DNA of 64,000 nt, from the NCBI GenBank assembly GCA_006176705.1, contig QRFJ01002116.1, positions 1 to 64,000 on the forward strand, in the 5' to 3' direction. Both the position numbers and the translations under genes were made by a program. The stretch is from Cocos nucifera. Taxonomy: Eukaryota > Streptophyta > Magnoliopsida > Arecales > Arecaceae. Numbering within the stretch: position 1 is the first letter of the stretch; each line of letters opens with the position of its first letter. Of the stretch, positions 9,919 to 21,552 are shown one piece after another. Below the pieces are notes generated by a model. It was given only the letters and a program-made list of their open reading frames with translations, was not told where the DNA came from and made no database searches.

Positions 9919-9923
9919 TGCTT

Positions 9924-11879
9924 TCAAGTCCTTGTGAACTCATCTCTTCTCAATAGACCCATCCATGTCACATATCTCTGAAAGCTGTTTCTAGGAAGTA
10001 TCTTCGTGAGTGCATCAGATTGATTCTCCTTGGTATGGACCTTCATCAGTTCTACTTCACCTTCCTCCATCAGCTCTTTAATCCTATGGTACCTCACGTC
10101 TATATGCTTTGTGCATGTATGATAGACTGGGTTCTGTGCCAACAACAGAGCACTCTGACCATCACTGAATAGTGTAACCTTGCTCTGCTCCACCCCCAAC
10201 TCATCAATCAGCCTTTTAAGCCAAAGGGCTTCCTTTGTAGCCTCTATTATCCCAATGTACTCAGCCTCTATGATAGACAAGGCTGTGATTGGCTGAAGGA
10301 TTGATCTCCAAGACACCGATCCACCATACACGCAGAAGAGATATCTAGTAGTAGACCTTCTTGTATCAAGATCACCAGCATAATTTGCATCAATAAATCC
10401 TTTCAGAGGACCTGAACCTTCACACATCTTCATAGATTATTCTCCAAATCCTCCCGACTGTCCACCAAACACCAAAACATAATCCGTTATTCCATGATGA
10501 TATCTTAATATCCATTTTAATGCTTTCCAGTATTTCTTCCCAGGGTTAGCCATGTATCTACTAACCATGCTCATTACATGTGCTATATCTGCTCTACAGC
10601 ACACCATAATGTACATCACACTGCCTACAACATTTGCATAAGGGATTCGTTCCATGTACTCTCTCTCCTCTTCTGACTGGGGGCACTATAACTTGGAGAG
10701 ACATATGGCTCGATAATGGTGTCTCTACAGGTTTGGCCTTCTCCATCCCAAACCTCTCCAGAACCTTCTGGACATACTTTTCTTATGATAAATTGTGCAT
10801 TCCTTTGCACCTATCTCTGCAAATCTCCATTCTAAGGATTTTCTCAACTGGATCCAAATCTTTCATCTCAAATTCAGATGATAATATCCTTTTCAACCTT
10901 TTCACAGCATCCATGCTTCCACTGGCTATGACCATATCATTTACATATAATAATAGGTACAGGACATCCTCCTCATCTACATCTTTGACATAGACATAAC
11001 AATCATGTTCACATCTGCTGAAATCTAGGCTCAAGATAAGCTATCAAACCTTCGATACTACTCATGAGGGGATTGTTTCAAGCCATACAAAGACTTCATG
11101 AGTAAAAGCACCTTTTCTTCCTATCCCATCTCTATGAAACTATCTAGCTGCTTCATGTAGATTCTTTCCTTCAAAGTCCCATGAAGGAAGGCCATCTTCA
11201 TGTCCATCTGATCCAATTCCATGTTATGCTGTGCCACCAGTGACAGCAAAACTCGAATAGATGTATGATGTACCATAAGAGAGAAAATTTTTATGTAGTC
11301 AATCCCTTCCCTTTGTGAGTATCCCTTTGCTATCAGCCTTGCTTTGAATCTGACTCCACCTTGTTCTGAAGGTGCTTCTTTCTTTGTGAACATCCACTTT
11401 GAGCCAATAGGTCGAGCACCCTCTGGAAGATCCACCAGCTGCCATGTCTGATTCTTCTCAAGTGATTCTATCTCCTCCATCATGGCCTACATCCATAAAT
11501 CATGATCCTCACTCTCCATGGCCTCTGCATAATTCTCTGAATCTCCATTAGCAGTGATGAGTGCATAGGAGATAACCTCATCAATGCCACATCTGATCGA
11601 TCTCCTAATAGTACGCTAGGACTTGTGCAAAGCTACTACCACTGGCATATGTCTGCCTAATGTCTGTGGCTACTCCTGCTCATCTGTCTGAACTGCCAAC
11701 CCTCTATGCTAATTTTTAATCTGAGATAATAATTTTCTATCTAGCTCCACCTTAATAGCAACACTCCTATAAGTTGATGTAACCTACATGCCATGATTCT
11801 TTGACTGGCCACCGCTGTTCAACTTTATTTTTCTAGTTTCATCTATCCCAGACCTCCTCAAGATGCTCTTCTCATCAAA
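9924..11879 (-). pseudogene. pol: R1 reverse transcriptase and RNase H, broken
   Basis: Read on the minus strand from 11879. A linker (FDEKSILRRSG) completes the integrase C-terminal frame left at 28739. Then come the RT N-terminal blocks (TWQLVDLPEG, KARLIAKGYSQREGIDY, 11483-11121) and the RT palm (11034-10783), where the catalytic motif is YVND, not YVDD. The RT C-terminus and RNase H follow (10655-9924), with GFIDANYAGD, IEAEYIG, LFSDGQSALLL and KHIDVRYH. RNase H keeps its Asp-Glu-Asp set. Stops or frame changes occur near 10434, 10640, 10783 and 11121. The element is dead in cis: the RT active-site Asp is replaced and the frame is broken. Confidence 0.9.
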
Positions 11880-11884
11880 GATAA
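11880..11884 (+). repeat. Target duplication GATAA, left copy
   Basis: The exact right copy is at 28734-28738. Removing 11885-28738 rejoins the R1 integrase-RT frame (..RDIIFDEKS.. on the minus strand). This defines a single insertion event with the old LTR at its two outer edges. Confidence 0.88.
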
Positions 11885-12190
11885 TGTTAGATATATGTGC
11901 CCTAGAAGCCAGAATTGGCTGACACTTGTAATACACTTCTAGGGATAAAATTATAATTTTGACTAAAATCAATAAAATGGGTTATTTTCTATCACATGTG
12001 TGTATTTAGTATCTATGATACATCGTCTGTGATACATCCTTTGAGTTAATGATAATGATAATTCATAATTTCAAGAGTTAAAAATTTAAGACATCAATAA
12101 TCATTATTAACTCATAAAATGCTCCCGACCATAGGATCATCATGAGGATGGTGATTGATCCCGAAGGTTGGTGTATAATTGCTTCTCTTT
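11885..12190 (+). repeat. Head of an older LTR of the E1 family
   Basis: The first 300 bp carry private changes (for example GGGATAAAATTATAATTTTG, a 14-bp insertion near 12015, and GATCCCGAAGG). After about 12190 the sequence is almost identical to the young LTRs. Together with 27349-28733 and the shared GATAA flanks, this reads as the start of an old LTR fused to a younger one. Confidence 0.7.
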
Positions 12191-14190
12191 AGTAGATGAG
12201 TCTTGAGTCTACGGTGTGGAGACACCGGAGCGAGAGTACAGGTACTCGTTAGAGAACGAGGGCACTGAGCGTGACCACCTCGAGTAGTCATTAGGGAGTC
12301 TACCTTCTCGTCAATGACTGACTCGATGCTGCAGTAGTGTGTCTGGTTCTTTGACCTGAGATGCATCGGCAGTTCACCTTGAGGGTGTTATAGTTTGACT
12401 ACACCATTACTCGGTCTCCTAGCCATATGGAACCCTGAGGTGTATGTTGGCTATAGCATGTTCATTGTAGGAACTGGATTGCATCAAGATGGGATCTATC
12501 TACCTCGGTGGTAGAGGAGTAGCCCTATGATGATCATGAGAATCAAGTCCTGAAGCCCATGGCCATGGCAGAGTGAAATAATAGAAAGAGTTTCTATTTA
12601 GATTTTCACATTGGACTCGAATCGAATGATTACATCATATGACAGAGACTAGGGTTTGACGAGTTCACCTTAACCCTAATCTGATCGGGGCTCAAGATAG
12701 AAGAACTTAATCACACAGGTAGCTGCACCAAGAGGTTCGCATTCAGCTCTGATGGGTTGCCACCATATACTGCTAGGTGTCACTGGTGGATTTTGGGAGC
12801 AATTAGAATGATTTAGATGATCGATCATTCTAGCTGTTCGAATCAGAAGAGTTCTGATCCATCGAAAGGAGTTTCGATGATGTCTATGATAGAGATCATG
12901 ACATATCCCATTACCATACAGAACTGAACCTAACTGGGTCACACAAACAAGGGTTTGAATCTGGTGATCATCAATTGAACTGATCTAGTTCAATTGATCT
13001 GAATGAGATTCAATTAGGTTCAAGGAAATCGTGCTAGCACTCGATTGAACCTAACGTTCTTCTTTTACTATCATAAATAAGTTGTCCTGACTGAGCCAAA
13101 GGAGTTTGTGCTCAATCAGAGGCCTTCATATGGTCTGACTGGAGGTTGTCCAAGTCAGAATAGGTTGTCTTATTTTGTAAGACATTACCTGCCATTTTTG
13201 GTCACCTGCCATTTCTTGTTCTTTGACTTTGGTCAAAAGTCTACCTTTGACTGGTCAAACGTTGACCATTGACCCTTTGACTTTTGACCACATGTCATGC
13301 ACCTATTGGAGAGCTGGTGGGGGCTTGTCCCCCTGCCAGAACCTGGCAAGGAGAAGGGCGCACGCCAAGGGTGGCGTGAGCCCAAGTAGGAGGCGCCTAG
13401 GAGTCCTTGTTGGACAAGGACTCCACCTCCCTTTAGGATTCCAATTAGAGTTCTACTAAGAATCCAGTTTGACTGGTCTTAGGCGCCCTCTAAGGAGGAA
13501 TCCAGGGGTCTCTTTTTCAACCAATCAGATTTAGATCTGATTTCACAAAGGGTTGTGATTGGTTGAGAGGAAGAAGAGTTGGATCACGCTTAGTCTATAA
13601 ATAAGACCCTGCGCCCAACCCTAATCCTAAGAGTCTTATTGAAAGAGATTTCCCATGCCCAAGGCTGCCTCTCTCCCTCCTCCTCCATGCCATACCATCT
13701 TTCTCCCTCTCCTCTCCACGTCCAAAAGTCCAGTTTTGGATCTTAGTTGGTGCGATTCAGATCAAGGAAAGGCGATCAAAAGCAAGAAGGCTGCGCTGCT
13801 GCAAAAGGACGACTGCAGATCTTCAAAAGAGTTTTGAAGATCCTCCAGATCAGATCCAGATCTGATTTTTGGAGGTGTGATAGAGAAGAAGAGGATTCTC
13901 CAGATCCAACCCGAGTGGATACCGGTAGAGGCCAGGCGCTTGCGTGGCTAAGATCCAGAACCTTCCGCTGCAATATCAGGATCATCTACAGGGTAATAGG
14001 ATTACCCAAATCAGGTAAATTAAATTTGATTTAATTTATCTTATTTTATTTTATTTATTAAAATAATAAGAATCAGATCTGAAACATATCAAGATCTGAT
14101 TGAGATCAAGAGAAAAAAATTTTTGAAATATATCTCTTGATCTAATCAGATCTGGACGAACCTGGACCGGGAAATCAGGATTTCCCTTCA
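11885..14190 (+). repeat. E2 5' LTR (2306 bp, chimeric 5' end)
   Basis: It starts TGTTAG and ends CCCTTCA, directly followed by the primer-binding site. The TATA box is at 13596 and the W-box cluster at 13221-13289. The first 300 bp derive from an older copy; the remainder matches E1, E3 and E4 LTRs closely. Confidence 0.88.
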
Positions 14191-14192
14191 AC

Positions 14193-14205
14193 TGGTATCA
14201 GAGCC
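14193..14205 (+). other. E2 primer-binding site, initiator-tRNA-Met type
   Basis: TGGTATCAGAGCC lies 2 bp after the LTR end. It is complementary to the 3' end of the plant initiator methionine tRNA, the standard copia primer. Confidence 0.92.
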
Positions 14206-14765
14206 ATGGTTCTAAAATTGTTTAGATCTGATTTTAATTTTATTTTAATTAGAAAATAAAGTGATTTCAGATGTCACATGAGATGTGATCAGATCTGAAA
14301 TCAGAAAAATTAAAATTAAATGATTTGGATCTAAGAACATGAAGATATGCATGACTAGTTCTAGAATAGAATAGTTCTATAGAATAGTTTTGCATGTCTT
14401 TGATTTAATTTGATTAAATCATATTTTAGATCTTCTTATTTACTATTTTTTGATATTATAAGTGTTATAATAACATCTGATAAACAGCAAATAAAAATTA
14501 TTTAATTTTAAATATCATATGAGATATGATTGATGCATGACTAGACTAGTTGTAGAATAGTTCTACATAATTGTCTAGATTAGAATTTATTTTGATTAGA
14601 TCAATTTAAATCTAATTTTTTAGATTATTATGAGATAATTTAGATCTGAAAACATGCATGATTATGATACATGAGATGTATGCAAAATATGCCATTGATT
14701 AGATCTAAATTTGTATATGAGATATATGATATAGATCTATAACTGTTTTGTAGTATTACATGTTC

Positions 14766-14890
14766 CTGATTAAGGCGTTCCTCTTGGCCGTCCGGTCATA
14801 AGAACGAAGAAGGGTTTAAAGGCCCTCTCTTCCCATTCGATGGGGTGTTCTTATGACGTGTAGGGGTGCTGCGTGTTCGTCCTTAATCAG
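14766..14890 (+). other. Long hairpin in the leader RNA
   Basis: The outer arms CTGATTAAGG (14766-14775) and CCTTAATCAG (14881-14890) pair perfectly, and the inner arms GTCATAAGAAC (14795-14805) and GTTCTTATGAC (14847-14857) pair perfectly too. The structure is kept in E4 on the minus strand (about 51205-51332). It could be an RNA packaging or dimerisation element. Confidence 0.7.
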
Positions 14891-16064
14891 AAACCCAAAA
14901 CTTACTTTCTGCAAAACCCTAGATCCTGAAACCCTAGGATTTATTGTGCATATTTTGTTTATGAACCCAACTTAATTAAGAATTAAGTTTATGGAATATT
15001 AATTAGGTCTAAAATTGAGAATTTCAGATCTAAGACATATTCATAATACTGGGTTCGGGCTTGGGTAGCTCAATTAGGTCTAAGCGGTTGATCAAACCGA
15101 ATCAAGAGTTGGTTAGATGGGATCAACAATGCTTAAATTGACCAGCCTAATAGGATTAAGTCTGGGTCAAGATCGAGTCACGATCAAGCAAGACCTAATT
15201 AGGCTCAGAGGTTAGAGTCTGGATTGTAGGCTAACCCAATTGGTTCTGACTCAACAATTTGGTGTCTAAGGTAAGTTTGGCACAGACGACCGACTGGTTT
15301 TTAATTGGAAGCTACTCGACCTGAATGCATTCTTGTACGAGTTAATGGCATATTCCTTCCACCGGTCTCACTTACCTGGCCATATCTGTTGACACAGTTC
15401 TGATCTGAGGTGGTCAATAATCCGAGCTAACCCATGCCACTAGGTTAGTCATAATTGTTATGACTAAGCCAAGTCTAGTTTAATGAGACCTGAATCAATT
15501 CTCCCTAAGAAAAGATTAAGTCTGAGGTCTTCCACCATTGTAGACGTGCGGGCCCTTCCCGGGGTTGATTGTTCTCGGCTGGATACAGTGGCTCAGTTGC
15601 ACCGGGAAGATGCAACCATGTCTATTAGGCATTGGATGCTATGGGCTGGAGGATGAGTTGGGCTCAATATTTCGGATACGGTGAGAGACTCAATTAGGAA
15701 CCCAGTCTATGCAAATGGTGGGTCTGACTTAACTAAGGAGTGGATCAATATTCCGGATACGGTGAGATTCATGAATTAGAGACCAAGTTTGGGTGCACCA
15801 TGATTAGAGAATCATTGAACAAGAGTTGTTCACTCATTGGCTAACCCATCACCAATAACTGTTAGGTGAGGTGATGAGTCAGTTGGTGAGACCGCACCAC
15901 CCACTAGAAATCATTAATCGTGGAGATTTTCGCATCTCTACAGAGGGAGTGTAGGGATCCGAGAAAATAGTGGGAGCTAATTTGTTTAAAAATAAAATCC
16001 CTAAACAAATTGGTCAAGTCAAAATTACAGTATCTAACTAGAATCTTTGACTCTCTACAGGAAA

Positions 16065-16857
16065 ATGTCTGCGTCCAACCCACTGGCACGTATCCTAGGA
16101 CACACATAGACTGACTGGACCCAATTATAAAGATTGGCTCAGGAACTACAAAATTGTTTTGGGTTCAGAGAAGTTAACACATGTTTTGGACCAGGACCCT
16201 CCCACCTTACCAGCTCGTCCATCCACTGAACAGAGAGCGTCTCTGGAAAAATGGATTGACGAAGACAATAAGGCCAGATACTACATGTTGGGCTCGATGT
16301 CTGATGAGCTCCAGCGCCAACATGAAGATATCGGGACTGCTCGCCAAATGTTGGCTCACCTGCAGGAGATGTTTGGTGAACAGAGTCGCGCAGCCAAATA
16401 TCAAGTCACGAAATGACTTTTTAAGGCTAAGATGCGTGATGGGCAGTCAGTCCAAGATCACTGTCTGACAATGATCAAGGACATGGAAGAGCTTGAGAAG
16501 CTCGGTGTGAAGTTGGACTTGGATCTGCAGAATGATATTATTCTGCAATCCTTGACTGATGCATATGGGCAATTCATCATGAATTACCACATGCATAAAC
16601 TTCAAAATTCCTTGGCCGAGTTGATGAATATGCTGGTTACCGCTGAGCTTTCTATGAAAGGTTCTAAAGGCTCAGTTCTTGCTATGGAACGGACTTCTTC
16701 CAAAAGAAAGTCTTATGGAAAGAAAAAGAAGTCTGTGAAAAAGCAAAAGGTAGAAGGATCAAAGAAGAAGAAGGCAGAACCGAAGAAGAAGGTCGATGGC
16801 AAAGGAAAGTGTTTCCATTGCAACAGCGACGGCCATTGGAAGCGGAACTGTTAGATT
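16065..16857 (+). pseudogene. gag: E2 gag, broken
   Basis: The ATG at 16065 follows the acceptor-like CTACAG. A one-base insertion near 16097 shifts the frame early, and the coding frame resumes at about 16100 (open 16159-16413). The same in-frame TGA as in E1 lies at 16414-16416, after which the frame is open again to 16854. The basic tract (KKKKSVKKQ) and the zinc knuckle CFHCNSDGHWKRNC end the block, where a TAG replaces the codon after the last cysteine. Protease sequence does not follow, because the scrambled segment begins. Confidence 0.9.
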
Positions 16858-17665
16858 ATGGCCTGGCCACCCTTTAAGAACAAGGAAGGTAAGTGTCTAT
16901 GATCATGGAGGTAATGCATCAGAGTTGATTGACATGAATAATCAAGCTTTTGATTAACATGAAGTAGAAAAACATAAAATTAAGGTTCTTCCAGATCGAC
17001 CATGGGAAAATCATCTACTCCACCAGAGGATGGTCTATTGGATCCTGGTTCGATCCAGATGAGGACCTTGGTGAATACCAAAACCGTCTGCTTCTCTTTA
17101 GAGATGGAGTCTTGAGCTACGGTATGGAGACACCAAGCGAGAGTATAAGATACTCGTTTAGAGAACGAGGGCACTGAGCATGACCACCTCGAAGAGTCAT
17201 TAGGGAGTCTACCTTCCTTGTCAATGACTGACTCGATGCTGCATAGTGATGTCCTAAAGGTTCTTTGACCAGAGATGCATTTCGGTAGTTCACCTTGAGG
17301 GTGTTTATAGTTTGACTATACCATTACTCGATCTTCTAGCCATTCAAAATCCTGAGATGTATGTTGGCTATAGCATGTTCATTGTAGGAACTGGATAAGC
17401 ATCAAGATGGAATCTATCTACCTCGGTGGTAGAGGAGCAAGCCCTAATGAATGAACATAAGAATCAAGGTCCAAAAGTCCATGGCCTGACAGAGTGGAAA
17501 TAATTTCCCGTCCCCCTGAAAGAAAGAGTTTCCTATTACTAGGTTTTCACATATGGACTTGAAATCGAATGATTACATCGATGCATCCACCAGACCTAGA
17601 AATGACTAGGGTTTGACTTCAAGAGTTGGCACCTTAACAACCTTGAATCTGACATCTTGCCGGCT
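16858..17665. other. Scrambled segment blending pol and LTR sequence
   Basis: From the gag zinc knuckle the sequence changes to an indel-ridden version of the LTR (compare 17090-17660 with 4775-5280). Isolated pol words are embedded in it, such as TTTCCCGTCCCCCTGAAAGA at 17505-17524 (pol at 3041-3060) and AACATGAAGTAGAAAAACA near 16958 (pol near 2382). Integrase and the RT N-terminus are absent. The density of single-base indels is far above that of the neighbours. It looks like an averaged consensus of two different repeat segments. Confidence 0.75.
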
Positions 17666-18270
17666 GCTATTTCGATTATGAAATATGGCAAATGGACGTG
17701 AAAACGGCATTCCTAAATGGATATCAGGAAGATATCTATATGGAACAGCCGCTAGGTTTCACATCCAGTGATACTGATCACAAGGTTTGCAAGCTGCAAA
17801 GGTCCATATATGGACTTAAGCAAGCATCTCGGAGCTGGAACACTCGTTTCAATGATGTGATCAAAAAGTTTGGTTTCATCAAAAACGAAGAGGAACCATG
17901 TGTTTTCAAAAGGGTCAGTGGGAGCGCTGTTGTCTTCCTCGTATTGTACGTGGACATCCTCCTTATTGGGAATGATATTCCCATGTTGACATCAGTCAAG
18001 ATGTGGTTGTCTAAGGAATTCTCCATGAAAGACCTAGGTGAAGCATCCTTTATTCTAGGAATTAAGGTCTATAGGGATAGACCGAATAGGATGCTAGGAC
18101 TTTCACAGAAGATGTACATAGAGGAAGTACTAAAGAGGTTTAGTATGGAAAACTCTAAGAGGGGATTAATACCCTTCAGACATGGTATTCATCTTTCCAA
18201 GAAGATGTGCCCCAGCACACCTGAGGAAATAGAACGCATGAGCAAGATCCTTATGCTTCTGCAATAGGGA
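17666..18270 (+). pseudogene. pol: E2 reverse transcriptase, C-terminal part, active site damaged
   Basis: An open frame from 17692 to 18267 covers the RT palm and thumb. It begins at MDVKTAFLNGY and runs to ERMSKI. Compared with E1 there are two in-frame 3-bp losses: Leu-Glu in GYLEED becomes GYQED, and YVDD becomes YVD, removing one catalytic Asp. A base lost near 18250 (ATCCTTATG for ATCCCTTATG) then shifts the frame. This copy cannot encode active RT as read, though the 3-bp losses may be consensus errors given the scrambled sequence next door. Confidence 0.88.
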
Positions 18271-18612
18271 GCCTCATGTATGCCATGATTACACGACCTG
18301 ATATAGCCCATGCTGTGAGTGTCACAAGCAGATATCAATCAAATTGAATGAAATGGGTAAGGATATGATGTTGGTCTTTGGTAACGGAGAACTCCTGGTC
18401 CAGGGATACACAGACTCGGACTTCATGTCCGATATAGATGATCGAAAGTCGACATCTGGCAGACTGTTTGTGCTGGAAGAGTTCCAAGCAAACGGTGATA
18501 CCATCTCATCCGCGATTACCTTGAGAAAGGTTACGTTGAGGTCAAGGAGTCAACTCCGCAGATAATGTGGCAGACCCACTGACAAAGTTTTCAAGAGTTG
18601 AAAAGTGGGAGA
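18271..18612 (+). pseudogene. pol: E2 RNase H remnant
   Basis: Short blocks of the RT end and RNase H remain (CACGACCTGATATAGCCCAT; then GYTDSDFMSDIDDRKSTSG near 18400-18455). It has the same two deletions as E1, so the catalytic Glu and the second Asp are absent. Two LTR-derived words are embedded in the coding sequence: TGAATGAAATGGGT near 18345 and TTTTCAAGAGTTGAAAA near 18590. These repeat the blending seen upstream. Confidence 0.8.
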
Positions 18613-20552
18613 TTTAGATATATGTGCCCTAGAAGCCAGAATTGGCTGACACTTGTAATACACTTCTAGGGGCAAAATTGTAATTTTGACTATAATTAAT
18701 AAATGGGTTATTTTCTATAAATACAGAGTTAATGGTAATGATAATTCATATTTTCAAGAGTTGAAAATTTAAGACATGAATAATCATTATTAACTCATAA
18801 ACAGCTCCCGACCATAGGATCATCACGAGGATGGTGATTGATCCGGAAGGTTGGTGTACGATCGCTTCTCTTTAGTAGATGAGTCTTGAGTCTACGGTGT
18901 GGAGACACCGGAGCGAGAGTACAGGTACTCGTTAGAGAACGAGGGCACTGAGCGTGACCACCTCGAGTAGTCATTAGGGAGTCTACCTTCTCGTCAATGA
19001 CTGACTCGATGCTGCAGTAGTGTGTCTGGTTCTTTGACCTGAGATGCATCGGCAGTTCACCTTGAGGGTGTTATAGTTTGACTACACCATTACTCGGTCT
19101 CCTAGCCATATGGAACCCTGAGGTGTATGTTGGCTATAGACATGTTCATTGTAGGAACTGGATTGCATCAAGATGGGATCTATCTACCTCGGTGGTAGAG
19201 GAGTAGCCCTATGATGATCATGAGAATCAAGTCCTGAAGCCCATGGCCATGGCAGAGTGAAATAATAGAAAGAGTTTCTATTTAGATTTTCACATTGGAG
19301 TCGAATCGAATGATTACATCATATGACAGAGACTAGGGTTTGACGAGTTCACCTTAACCCTAATCTGATCGGGGCTCAAGATAGAAGAACTGAATCACAC
19401 AGGTAGCTGCACCAAGAGGTTCGCATTCAGCTCTGATGGGTTGCCACCATATACTGCTAGGTGTCACTGGTGGATTTTGGGAGCAATTAGAATGATTTAG
19501 ATGATCGATCATTCTAGCTGTTCGAATCAGAAGAGTTCTGATCCATCGAAAGGAGTTTCGATGATGTCTATGATAGAGATCATGACATATCCCATTACCA
19601 TACAGAACTGAACCTAACTGGGTCACACAAACAAGGGTTTGAATCTGGTGATCATCAATTGAACTGATCTAGTTCAATTGATCTGAATGAGATTCAATTA
19701 GGTTCAAGGAAATCGTGCTAGCACTCGATTGAACCTAACGTTCTTCTTTTACTATCATAAATAAGTTGTCCTGACTGAGCCAAAGGAGTTTGTGCTCAAT
19801 CAGAGGCCTTCATATGGTCTGACTGGAGGTTGTCCAAGTCAGAATAGGTTGTCTTATTTGTAAGACATTACCTGCCATTTTTGGTCACCTGCCATTTCTT
19901 GTTCTTTGACTTTGGTCAAAAGTCTACCTTTGACTGGTCAAACGTTGACCATTCACCCTTTGACTTTGACCACATGTCATGCACCTATTGGAGAGCTGGT
20001 GGGGGCCTGTCCCCCTGCCAGAACCTGGCAAGGAGAAGGGCGCACGCCAAGGGTGGCGTGAGCCCAAGTAGGAGGCGCCTAGGAGTCCTTGTTGGACAAG
20101 GACTCCACCTTCCCTTTTGGATTCCAATCAGAGTTCTACTAAGAATCCAGTTTGACTGGTCTTAGGTGCCCTCTAAGGAGGAATTCAGGGGTCTCTATTC
20201 CAACCAATCAGATTTAGATCTGATTTCACAAAGGGTTGTGATTGGTTGAGAGGAAGAGGAGTTGGATCACAAGAGGTCTATAAATAAGACCCTGCGCCCA
20301 ACCCTAATCCTAAGCGAATACAATTGAGAAACCCCATGCCCCAAGGCTGCCTCTCCCCTCCTTCTCCACGCCATAGCTTCTTCTCCCCTTGCTCTCCACA
20401 TCCAAAAGGTGTTTTGGACTTAGGTTGGTGCGATTCAGATCAAGGAAAGGCGATCAAAATCAAGAAGGCTGCGCTGCTGCAAAAGGACGACTGCAGATCT
20501 TCAAAAGAGTTTTGAAGATCCTCCAGATCAGATCCAGATCTAATTTTTGGAG
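18613..20552 (+). repeat. Middle LTR of the E2/E3 array (cut by N gap)
   Basis: It lacks the initial TG (GATTTAGATATATG in place of GATTGTTAGATATATG) and about 40 bp near 18715. It is otherwise close to E1 and E3 LTRs, and has a TATA box at 20279. It stops at the gap about 350 bp before the expected end. Confidence 0.88.
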
Positions 20553-21552
20553 NNNNNNNNNNNNNNNNNNNNNNNNNNNNNNNNNNNNNNNNNNNNNNNN
20601 NNNNNNNNNNNNNNNNNNNNNNNNNNNNNNNNNNNNNNNNNNNNNNNNNNNNNNNNNNNNNNNNNNNNNNNNNNNNNNNNNNNNNNNNNNNNNNNNNNNN
20701 NNNNNNNNNNNNNNNNNNNNNNNNNNNNNNNNNNNNNNNNNNNNNNNNNNNNNNNNNNNNNNNNNNNNNNNNNNNNNNNNNNNNNNNNNNNNNNNNNNNN
20801 NNNNNNNNNNNNNNNNNNNNNNNNNNNNNNNNNNNNNNNNNNNNNNNNNNNNNNNNNNNNNNNNNNNNNNNNNNNNNNNNNNNNNNNNNNNNNNNNNNNN
20901 NNNNNNNNNNNNNNNNNNNNNNNNNNNNNNNNNNNNNNNNNNNNNNNNNNNNNNNNNNNNNNNNNNNNNNNNNNNNNNNNNNNNNNNNNNNNNNNNNNNN
21001 NNNNNNNNNNNNNNNNNNNNNNNNNNNNNNNNNNNNNNNNNNNNNNNNNNNNNNNNNNNNNNNNNNNNNNNNNNNNNNNNNNNNNNNNNNNNNNNNNNNN
21101 NNNNNNNNNNNNNNNNNNNNNNNNNNNNNNNNNNNNNNNNNNNNNNNNNNNNNNNNNNNNNNNNNNNNNNNNNNNNNNNNNNNNNNNNNNNNNNNNNNNN
21201 NNNNNNNNNNNNNNNNNNNNNNNNNNNNNNNNNNNNNNNNNNNNNNNNNNNNNNNNNNNNNNNNNNNNNNNNNNNNNNNNNNNNNNNNNNNNNNNNNNNN
21301 NNNNNNNNNNNNNNNNNNNNNNNNNNNNNNNNNNNNNNNNNNNNNNNNNNNNNNNNNNNNNNNNNNNNNNNNNNNNNNNNNNNNNNNNNNNNNNNNNNNN
21401 NNNNNNNNNNNNNNNNNNNNNNNNNNNNNNNNNNNNNNNNNNNNNNNNNNNNNNNNNNNNNNNNNNNNNNNNNNNNNNNNNNNNNNNNNNNNNNNNNNNN
21501 NNNNNNNNNNNNNNNNNNNNNNNNNNNNNNNNNNNNNNNNNNNNNNNNNNNN
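20553..21552. other. Assembly gap, 1000 N
   Basis: The gap joins LTR sequence to mid-gag. If E2 and E3 share one LTR, about 350 bp of LTR, 1.87 kb of leader and 0.45 kb of gag should lie here, about 2.7 kb, so the placeholder length is not real. Confidence 0.98.

Larger units (their letters stand above)
14191..16064 (+). other. E2 leader, about 1.87 kb, non-coding
   Basis: A long AT-rich leader lies between the primer-binding site and gag; E4 keeps it at 50029-51887 (minus). It holds a long hairpin (14766-14890), repeated AGATCTGA words, a pair of 23-bp direct repeats (near 15665 and 15745) and a CTACAG acceptor-like site before the gag ATG. No long ORF is present. Leaders of this length are known in BARE/Angela-type elements. 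Confidence 0.85.
11885..20552 (+). mobile_element. E2: E1-family copia element, internally scrambled
   Basis: LTR 11885-14190, leader 14191-16064, gag 16065-16857, scrambled segment 16858-17665, RT 17666-18270, RNase H remnant, then a second LTR from 18613 that runs into the N gap. The integrase and the first part of RT are missing. Together with E3 it forms an LTR-internal-LTR-internal-LTR array in one orientation, which is either an unequal recombination product or an assembly artefact. Confidence 0.8.

Noticed and set aside
12112..12366. An 84-codon minus-strand ORF in the LTR (also near 18795, 25274 and 45071)
   Set aside because: Same reason: LTR identity, no domain, frame not protected from indels in all copies.
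14193..14205. tRNA-like sequences at primer-binding sites
   Set aside because: Only 11-13 bp complementary to a tRNA 3' end; no cloverleaf can be built around any of them.
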